A stretch of DNA of 33,020 nucleotides. Origin: an uncultured Thermogutta sp. (lineage in GTDB: Bacteria; Planctomycetota; Planctomycetia; Pirellulales; Thermoguttaceae). Shown piece after piece: positions 26,399 through 33,020 of this stretch. A program made the position numbers and the translations under genes. The DNA is taken from contig CAKZMM010000071.1 of assembly GCA_937128505.1 (NCBI GenBank), forward strand, positions 1 through 33,020, in the 5' to 3' direction. The notes under the pieces were generated by a model. It did not search any database and had not been told where the DNA came from. It saw only the letters and a list, made by a program, of their open reading frames with translations. Each line of letters starts with the position of its first letter. Positions within the stretch are counted from its first letter, which is position 1.

Positions 26399-28216
26399 AC
26401 TCGTATGCGGCAGGAGTGAATAAAGTTTCGGATTTTTCCGACGGTGTATACTTTCAAGATATGTGTATATCTAAAGGAGACGTCTCTGTCTTTGTAATGA
26501 TGAGATGAGTAGTAAGGGATATTCGTAGGTCAATCGCAACAAATGCCGCTCCCGGGGAAAAGTAGGCCGCCTTAGGCGAAAATCGGTTTTGAAGGCTTTG
26601 TATTCCTCTCCGAACGTGATCAACTCATGCGGCGTCTATTCTCGCGTTTGTGTCTTCGAGGCTCATCATCCTGACGCGGAAAAAGCCTAACTGACCCAAT
26701 AACCTGCACATAGACCGATTCACGTCGTTCGATTGCCTCGGCGCTTTTGCCCTCTCCCGTGACGCTGAACACCGGTTGGATCGGGGGGCAAAAACGCAAT
26801 CCTCAGGATTTTTGGCACAAAAAACTCGCCCCCGCAGGCCACACTAGCGCTCCTTCACGAGTTTCAAACGCGAAGTCTAAGCTGACATCACATTTAATCT
26901 AAAACAGCTCACAATTGAACAAAAAAGGGTATCAACTCCGTTCCGAATCGTCTACCCCGCGGGCTAAGGCGAGCATAGCACCGACAGCGGCTCTGATTCA
27001 AATCAGTTTAATTGGGCAAAAAAACGATAAAACACCCCCGGGAAGCGGTTTTTAAGGGGTGGGATTAGCAGATCTATGGGAAGCTGAACCTCTAGCCAGG
27101 GTACCCACGCGATCGAATCAACGTGGAAGCACTCGCGAACTGCGATCAAGTGGGTAAATCAGTTTGTCGGCAAAGTGAGCTCGAGCAGAATCTAAATAAA
27201 TTAATGCTGCAAGTACGTTGGCAACACGGCATTGGGGAAGCCCGCAAGGCGCAAAGCGATTCACCACGCCGCAGCTGGGTTCCACGACAATCATGTGCGA
27301 CACTTGGATGGGGGAAAACCATCTCTGCACGCACCTTGAACCAGTGGAGTAAGTGCCTTTTCCCTGTTTTTGGTCGAGTCGTTATCCCGCTTCCGGTTGC
27401 CTCTTACGAACAGCGACCGCAGATGGCCAAACAGCCCCTATTGAGAATCCTCTTACCCGTCCTTTGCCTAATGCTTGAGCCTTTTAACCAAGAGTTAACC
27501 AGCCTGAAATCGACGGGCTTGCGGCGGTCAAAAATATCGTGTTTTCATTCACTATTTGGGATGTCGTGACGACGCCTTGCTTCAAGCCAAAATGATCTTC
27601 CCCACAAGCTCCCCAAGACGCGGAAGAGGTTTTCCGGCCTGCGATTCGTCTTGTCTGGGGGATTATCTTCCGGAGTCCCCGCCGACAGGAAGGTTTCATA
27701 CCATTTCGGAAACCTCGCCCCTTTTCCCGACGCTGAGTGAATTTTTGCGGCCTCGTTGTCCGGTCGAAATTGTCATCGGGGATTTGAGTCGCCCAATGAC
27801 TTGGTGTCTTCCCGGAGGGACCAACTCCCAAATTTGATTGCTTAAGAGCGTACGCTTAGAGATTTGTTTGAAGACTGGAGTAGCTCCCAGCCTCCCTAGC
27901 TTGGTTGCCTTACGGCACAAGTGGCAAAGTCCTTTGCGAGCCACTCTGTCGGCCGAACGGTTATTTTGGAAAGCTAAAAATTATGAAATCACAGGATTTT
28001 GTCGGTTGAATCTGGCCAAAAGCGGCGTATGTGCGAGAATTATGGGTAGAGTGGTTGCACCGTGGCGGGTAAAAGGTATCATTCTCGTTTTCTTAAAACT
28101 TTTGCTCTCCCACGAGGGTAATAGAAAGACGAATCGGGTCAACCGTATTCCGGGAATCCTTTAAGGGGTAATATAGCACCATTTTGTTTTAAACCATTGA
28201 TGGAGGCTCTTGAGAG
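26399..28216. other. Very long intergenic region, no gene recognised
   Basis: About 1.8 kb. Open frames up to 148 codons exist (for example 27123-27569 on the plus strand), but they have no ribosome binding site, no domain and an irregular composition. A small dyad (CTGATT-CA-AATCAG, 26993-27006) is present. Upstream of the ferredoxin, TAATAT (28169-28174) resembles a -10 box, but no -35 match stands 17 bp before it. This stretch may be decayed genes or untranslated RNA. Confidence 0.4.
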
Positions 28217-28390
28217 ATGACGGCGATTGTTGATTTAGAAAAATGCAACGCGTGCGGTGAATGTAAAGACGCGTGCCCCACAGGGGCGATCGAACTTCGG
28301 GACGGTAAAGCGTTTGTGGACGAGTCGACTTGTGCCGATTGCGGCGCCTGTGTCGATGTTTGTCCGAATGAAGCCATTTCGGTCCCGTAG
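28217..28390 (+). CDS. Small 2[4Fe-4S] ferredoxin
   Basis: The 57-residue product is a bacterial-type ferredoxin. Two cluster motifs are complete: [12 protein letters not shown] (Cys10, 13, 16, 20) and [12 protein letters not shown] (Cys39, 42, 45, 49), each CxxCxxCxxxCP. The length matches clostridial-type ferredoxins. GGAGG (28202-28206) lies 10 nt before the ATG. It would carry electrons in the cytoplasm for low-potential redox enzymes. No partner oxidoreductase is adjacent, and the gene is isolated in more than 3 kb of otherwise unassigned sequence. The family call is firm and the partner is unknown. Confidence 0.95.
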   Translation: MTAIVDLEKCNACGECKDACPTGAIELRDGKAFVDESTCADCGACVDVCPNEAISVP

Positions 28391-29653
28391 CTGAGAAATA
28401 ATTTCCCACCAAGATATCTTCTCGGGGGCCCGAACGACGTGGATGTATTCTTCGAAGGGGGTACTCCGCGCCCAAGAATCGTCCGGAGCTGAGGCAGTTC
28501 ATTTTGAGGGTTTTCGAGCCTTGTTTTTTGAGGCTCTGCGACGGTGGTTATTGCCTCGTTTCGTCCGCGCCGGAGTTGCAGTAGCTTCAGTTTACTGCGT
28601 AGCCTTTTTCCTCGCGGTGGAGGCGATCACCTCTGTTTTTGTCCCGGACTGTATTTGTACCCCGGTTTAGCCCCGGCGCTTCAGAAATCCCTCGTCTTTG
28701 TGGATTAGCGGCGAAAGCGATCCTCTTGGAGGCTTCGGCTGAAGACTCAGGTGAGGCTTGGCTGAATGGGGGCAGGCCTTCGAACTATCGGATTGCGGGC
28801 CGAGGCTTGGAAGCTTCAGCAGTTGGGTCCACAGCTATCCACACAGACAGCTATCCACACATAATTTTCACGGTTGAGCGTCCACCGACTGCCCCTTCCG
28901 CCGAAACATAATTGAATATGGGTTTCAACCTTTGGATTCGGCCTAGTTTTCGTGCTGGCTGATACGCGGTGCGGTTTGCACGGCGCTAGCTATCACGCAA
29001 AGAAGACAATTCCTTTAACCATGCGGCCCAGCTTGGTGGGGCGAGGTAAATGCGGGCCAAATTCGCCGGCCTTAATGGGAAAAAGCGCGGGCGACGCCGC
29101 AACTTCTCTCGTAGCCTTTTTGTCGGCACCAAGGGCACTCATTCAAAATGGCACACATTTAAAGCAGAAGCCAAACTCCGTTAAATTTCTGGTCCGAAGC
29201 GGAGTTCATCCGCATCATTCGTAAGAAAGTTCCCGTTCATCCATTACTCCTCCGTTACTGGAGAGGTCCCGGTATCCCGCTCGCATTCTATCTCGCCGGA
29301 CTTGGGGTAGTGTCTTTCCCCAAGTCTGAGGTTTCTAACTAGGAAGGTAACTTGCCGTTAATTTGCTAAGTAACCGACCCTCGGCCTTCGATTTCTTTTA
29401 TACTGACCGCCTTTCTTCATTATGAGTGCCAATAATCTCCCCTAGCGAAATGGTTCGCCACTCGCTAAACTCCGTATTACTAAAAGCTGAAACAAACTAT
29501 AGATTCGTTGAGGGAGAAAAGGGGTGTCCTAGGCCCGCTCGACCTTAATTTTCGGAGGCGGCTCATTGGGCCCCCTTCGCCGCGGTCAAGGTCACGGCTT
29601 GCTTCGAAGCAGCTGCGGATCTTGAGGTTGGAAAGTCTGAAAGGAGCTCAATT
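28391..29653. other. Long intergenic region with DnaA-box-like repeats and hairpins
   Basis: About 1.26 kb with no supported gene. ACAGCTATCCACACA occurs twice (28831-28845 and 28847-28861); each copy contains CTATCCACA, one base from the DnaA box TTATCCACA. A perfect 9-bp stem, GACTTGGGG (29299-29307) with CCCCAAGTC (29318-29326), has a 10-nt loop. TAGCGA (29443-29448) with TCGCTA (29462-29467) competes with the inner GCGAA-ATGG-TTCGC (29445-29458). The leader of the next gene occupies the end. Confidence 0.5.
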
Positions 29654-31543
29654 GTGGCGAACTTGAAGCAAGCTCGGTTTTTTATTTTGATGCTTGCGTT
29701 CATTTTGGTGTGCCCAATGAATTTATGTGCTCAGCCGGCGGAGAAAATCTTCCCGCGCGATACCCGGTTCTTAATCACAGTGACAAACTTTCGTCAGTTG
29801 GAAACGGCGTGGAAAAGGACGGAACTGGGCAAATTGTTGGCCGATCCGGTCATGCAGCCGTTCCGGGAGCACTTGCAGCAGCAAATCGACTCCAAACGTT
29901 GGGGACTGAAGACTCGGCTTGGGATAACGTTTGAAGAGGTGCGATCGATCCCGACCGGCGAGGTTTCCGTCGGCATTATCGAGCTGGGTGAGGAGCAGTT
30001 TGCCTTAGTTTTTGTAGCCGATGTTCGAGGCAAAGTCCGCGATGCCGAAGCTTTGGTGGCCAAGGCTGCGGAAAGGCTCCAAGTGGACGGGGCGAAACGG
30101 GCGAAAATCCAAATTGCTAGTGTAACGGCTGACGAATTCACTTTTCCCGTGACGGATACTCCCCGCCCGCGTCGGCCTGCCATCTGTTGCCTCCATCAAG
30201 GGCTGGTGATTCTTGCCGATGATAGGCGCGCTGCGGAATTGGTGCTGGCGAATTTGGCCGAGCCCAAAGCTACTCTGGGGGAAGTCGAATCTTACCAAGC
30301 GATCGTTGCTCGTTTGCAAGCCGATGCTGGGGCTGAGACGCCGCATGTCCGCTGGTACTTAGAACCCTTGGATTACCTTGAAGCCTTGCGGTCTTGGAGA
30401 TCTCAGGAAGCTGCACCTCGCGCGGATCCGGTAGCAAGGCTCCGTGCTGCTGGGTTTGACTCCATTCGCGCGATCGGGGGATGGATCAATGTGGGTGGGG
30501 ACATGCACCAGATTTTCCATCGGACCATGGTCTACGCCCCGGGACCTTTGCAAAAATCGGCCAAGATGCTCAGTTTCGAACGATGGAGCGATTTCGTCCC
30601 AGAGCCATGGATCCCCCGAGATGTCGCCAGCTACACCAAGATTTCGGTTAACTTGGTGGAGGCATTTGACAATATTGGGCCGTTGTTCGATCAATTTGTC
30701 GGCGAGGGTGAAGAAGGGGTATGGGCGGATGTGTTGGACAGTCTAAAAAACGACGAAGACGGTCCACAAATCGACCTACGTGAGGAGTTGGTTAAGCATC
30801 TCGGAAGCCGGATCAGCGTTACCCGGGATTATGAAGAGCCCATCGGCGCGAAAAGTGAAAGATTGCTCTTCGCCATTGAAGCCCGGAATCCTCAGCAGGT
30901 GGCGGCGGCTTTGCGAAAGACCTTGGAGAACGATAAGGAGATTCAACGGCGGCAGTTCGGCGAGTTGGTTATCTGGGAAACAATACCGCCCAAAGAGCCG
31001 CCGGTGCGATCGGTCAGGTTGGAGCTACCGAAATTACCGGGCCGGCCTGTGGATGATGCGGGGGAGGAAGAGACGGAAGAATACTCTCCGCTTCTCCCCA
31101 ACGCCGCCATGACCGTGGCCCACGGGCATCTTTTGATAGCCTCGCACTACGATTTCTTGGTGAAACTACTTCGGCCCGGGGAGAGCCGTCAGTCGCTATC
31201 AAAGAGTATTGATTGGCTGGGGGTCAATGCTGCATTAACTCAGGGGGGTGCGAAGGACGATTTTGTGCGAGTGTTCTACCGGGCTGACGAGGCGTATCGA
31301 CCGACCTACGAGTTGCTGCGACAAGGGAAGTTGCCGGAAAGTGAGTCGTTGCTCGCGCGGTTTCTGAATACGCTCCTCGCGGAGGAAACTCAAGAAGGGG
31401 TGCGGAAGCAACGGATCGACGGCAGCAAACTGCCCGAATTCGAATTCGTGCGACGGCACCTCGGACCGGTCGGAATGTTCGGCCAAGTGGAAACCCAAGG
31501 TTGGTTCTTTAAAGGCTTTATGCTTCCTCCAGCACGGCGGTAA
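29654..31543 (+). CDS. Large secreted protein of unknown function, planctomycete type
   Basis: The 629-residue product has a signal peptide (hydrophobic about 9-22, cleavage at LCA/Q, residues 26-27) and no further membrane helix, so it is probably periplasmic or secreted. The mature start, FPRDTRFLITVTNFRQLETAW followed by TELGKLLADPVMQPF, is a phrase I associate with a family of long planctomycete proteins of unknown function, related in style to DUF3352; this link is from memory, not a search. The body alternates alpha and beta segments, and an acidic stretch (EEETEE) lies near residue 475. No catalytic motif was seen. The GTG start at 29654 is supported by GGAG (29643-29646) 7 nt upstream. 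It stands alone. Confidence 0.75.
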   Translation: MANLKQARFFILMLAFILVCPMNLCAQPAEKIFPRDTRFLITVTNFRQLETAWKRTELGKLLADPVMQPFREHLQQQIDSKRWGLKTRLGITFEEVRSIPTGEVSVGIIELGEEQFALVFVADVRGKVRDAEALVAKAAERLQVDGAKRAKIQIASVTADEFTFPVTDTPRPRRPAICCLHQGLVILADDRRAAELVLANLAEPKATLGEVESYQAIVARLQADAGAETPHVRWYLEPLDYLEALRSWRSQEAAPRADPVARLRAAGFDSIRAIGGWINVGGDMHQIFHRTMVYAPGPLQKSAKMLSFERWSDFVPEPWIPRDVASYTKISVNLVEAFDNIGPLFDQFVGEGEEGVWADVLDSLKNDEDGPQIDLREELVKHLGSRISVTRDYEEPIGAKSERLLFAIEARNPQQVAAALRKTLENDKEIQRRQFGELVIWETIPPKEPPVRSVRLELPKLPGRPVDDAGEEETEEYSPLLPNAAMTVAHGHLLIASHYDFLVKLLRPGESRQSLSKSIDWLGVNAALTQGGAKDDFVRVFYRADEAYRPTYELLRQGKLPESESLLARFLNTLLAEETQEGVRKQRIDGSKLPEFEFVRRHLGPVGMFGQVETQGWFFKGFMLPPARR

Positions 31544-32098
31544 CACCTGGGGCTGCGAATATTCCACTTCGGCGTATCAGCGGAGTTTCCCACTGAAAAA
31601 CGGACTACCGAGAAATAAGCGGAACTCTTCACGCTTTAACACTCTCCTTTTCCGCCAAACTGAGCAAACCGCGCTATTCAGCAAGTCCTGCGCGTAGCGA
31701 CGGAGTTGCCGATCGAGCCAAGCGGCAACACGTCGGCATGAGAGGCTCCCGCGCGCAACTGGAGCGATAACAAGGATATGCGCAGCATCGGGATAACTTC
31801 GCTCGAGGTCTTGCGCGGATCCGAAGCGCCCTCCAATGACTTTTGGAGTCAAAAAGGTCCTCGCCAAGCATCGGCCGCAGGATGGCGAACTTCGTTCAGC
31901 CTCTAGAAGAGGAAGCCCTCTAACAGCGCATCACGGGGAGTTCGCACCAAGCTACTGCGGAAGCAAGATCGAAGGGAACTGGCTTAGCCCAAAGAACGTG
32001 CAAGCTCTCAACGATAACAAGCAAGCGAACCTTGGGCGCGAACCCCGACCGCGATGCCCGGCGAAACCTGCTTCGAATAACTCAGACTTAGAGTTGGC
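31544..32098. other. Intergenic region between convergent genes
   Basis: About 555 bases between the large secreted protein and the cold-shock gene. A minus-strand frame at 31577-31867 (TTG start, 96 codons) is the most protein-like candidate, but it has no recognised domain or ribosome binding site and was not called. A 5-bp hairpin (AACTC, 32079-32083, with GAGTT, 32091-32095) lies just after the cold-shock stop. Confidence 0.35.
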
Positions 32099-32302
32099 TC
32101 AAATGGGCCGCACGTTCTCTGCCCGCGGCCCCTTCGGGCCTTCAATCTCCTCATACTCGACCCGTTGACCAACGCGAAGTTGCTCAATCGTGATCCCCTG
32201 GAGAGAAGAGAAGTGGAAGAACCGGTCGCCTTTACCCCGATCCCCCGCGATGAAGCCAAAACCTTTCTCGACGACCAGCTTTTTAATGGTGCCCTGCGGC
32301 AT
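32099..32302 (-). CDS. Cold-shock-domain (CspA-like) nucleic-acid-binding protein
   Basis: The 67-residue product is a single cold-shock domain with a five-stranded OB fold. RNP1 is KGFGFI (13-18) and RNP2 is the variant RFFHFS (27-32). The end GPKGPRAENVRPI is typical of the family. Such proteins bind single-stranded RNA or DNA and act as RNA chaperones in the cytoplasm. The start at 32302 is chosen because GGAG (complement of 32311-32314) lies 8 nt upstream and the domain begins there; the open frame continues 128 codons upstream, but that part has no family resemblance. Known cspA-type mRNAs have long regulatory leaders, and about 700 bases upstream are free of genes here, but no conserved cold-box was recognised. 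Confidence 0.93.
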   Translation of the reverse strand: MPQGTIKKLVVEKGFGFIAGDRGKGDRFFHFSSLQGITIEQLRVGQRVEYEEIEGPKGPRAENVRPI

Positions 32303-33020
32303 GACAAAAACTCCGAAAACGAACACAAACTTGACGCACGACGTCGGTCCGTGGTTCTCGCCCCCAAGTCCGCTGACCGAACTGTCTTGACCACACGGGG
32401 AGGGGAGGATCACTGCAATTTGACGATGGGCCTTCAAAGAAGCCGTTTCGCTCATTCCAAATGCAGTTGTACGCATCGGTCTGGGTAGCTTCTGAGCCAT
32501 CCAAGGGGGCCACCGGCGGCATCCTCCAGACCCCTCAAAGCGCAAATCATAACATTGTCGGCCTAAAATGCAAGCGACCTTTAGACGATCTAGAAAAAAC
32601 ACCGCATATTTTTGACCGTCTATCAGTGGGCCGAATCTAAAGAAAAACAGACGAAAAGAGCAAAAAGGCTTGCAGGCAGCTTCCAAGGCAAATCAGAACC
32701 AAACGTGGCCGTCTGGACAGAAATTGGTGCACTTCACGACAAGGCTATCGCGGGACACAAGCAAGAGGAACCAAGGGAACCATTACCCTTGAAGGGATAG
32801 ATTTTCTCGAAGGCCTTTTCGGACGGACAACCCAGTCAGATGGACAAAGAGGTTTGCCGATTCTTTAAAGCCTTCGCAACCCGAGTTTAATAAAAAGTCA
32901 CTCAGCAGCTCCTAAGGGTCGATCGCGGCCCAAAATGCGGGTAGGAGCATCGGATCGCGTCGCAAGCCGTAAGTCCCCACTCCCTGGTGATTTTCATCAG
33001 GTGAGAGTCAATCGAGAAGA
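32303..33020. other. Region upstream of the cold-shock gene to the window end
   Basis: About 720 bases with no supported gene. A small hairpin (CAAGGG, 32772-32777, with CCCTTG, 32786-32791) is present. The promoter and leader of the cold-shock gene should lie in the first part. The window may cut a further gene beyond its right edge. Confidence 0.35.

Noticed and set aside
27123-27569. 148-codon plus-strand frame in the gene desert
   Set aside because: No ribosome binding site, no domain and an irregular composition.
28443-28911. Two plus-strand frames after the ferredoxin
   Set aside because: No ribosome binding site or family resemblance; the second runs through the DnaA-box-like repeats.
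31577-31867. 96-codon minus-strand frame starting with TTG
   Set aside because: It looks somewhat protein-like but has no ribosome binding site, no recognised domain and weak third-position bias. A BLASTP hit would change this.
32303-32686. 128-codon in-frame extension of the cold-shock protein
   Set aside because: The cold-shock domain begins exactly at the start preceded by GGAG; the extension has no family resemblance.

Overview
The window most likely comes from a member of the Planctomycetota, probably the Pirellulales side of the phylum. The evidence is family content: a DUF1559 pseudopilin-like protein with the H-X9-DG motif beside a small regulatory-like lipoprotein, two CRTAC1-type VCBS/ASPIC-UnbV proteins each near a membrane-anchored TPR protein, PEP-CTERM proteins, a twin-arginine Gfo/Idh/MocA oxidoreductase, and a long secreted protein of a type common in this phylum. 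Genus and species cannot be fixed from the sequence alone. I support 18 protein genes covering about 64% of the window, which is a low density. Genes are mostly single, on both strands, with long spacers. I found no tRNA, rRNA, CRISPR array or intact insertion sequence.

Layout. 1-3.2 kb: two exported PEP-CTERM proteins, the second a predicted propeller of exact 38-residue RCC1-like repeats. 3.4-3.7 kb: a small lipoprotein on the minus strand. 4.7-8.6 kb: a Tat-exported Gfo/Idh/MocA oxidoreductase, then a fumarate-reductase-like flavoprotein preceded by a structured leader. 9.3-10.7 kb: an HtrA/DegP-type protease with two PDZ domains. 10.8-12.8 kb (minus): DUF1559 protein and lipoprotein. 13.0-13.5 kb: a 264-bp element present twice in tandem. 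13.6-21.0 kb: two paralogous sets of CRTAC1-like plus TPR genes facing each other, ASPIC then TPR on the plus strand (ATGA overlap) and TPR then ASPIC on the minus strand. 21.8-23.2 kb: a beta-CASP metallo-beta-lactamase nuclease. 23.9-26.4 kb (minus): an OFA-type MFS transporter and a GNAT acetyltransferase. 28.2 kb: a 57-residue 2[4Fe-4S] ferredoxin. 29.7-31.5 kb: a large secreted protein of unknown function. 32.1-32.3 kb (minus): a cold-shock-domain protein.

How the genes may work together. Most encoded proteins are predicted to be exported or envelope-attached (PEP-CTERM, lipoproteins, Tat oxidoreductase, HtrA, CRTAC1/TPR pairs, the 629-residue protein), so the window looks like an envelope-biology segment plus a few cytoplasmic housekeeping genes. 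The only clear translational coupling is the plus-strand ASPIC/TPR pair. No single new defence or metabolic system stands out. The most unusual signals are the 264-bp tandem element, the leader upstream of the flavoprotein with two competing pairing partners, and the duplicated, re-ordered ASPIC/TPR modules.
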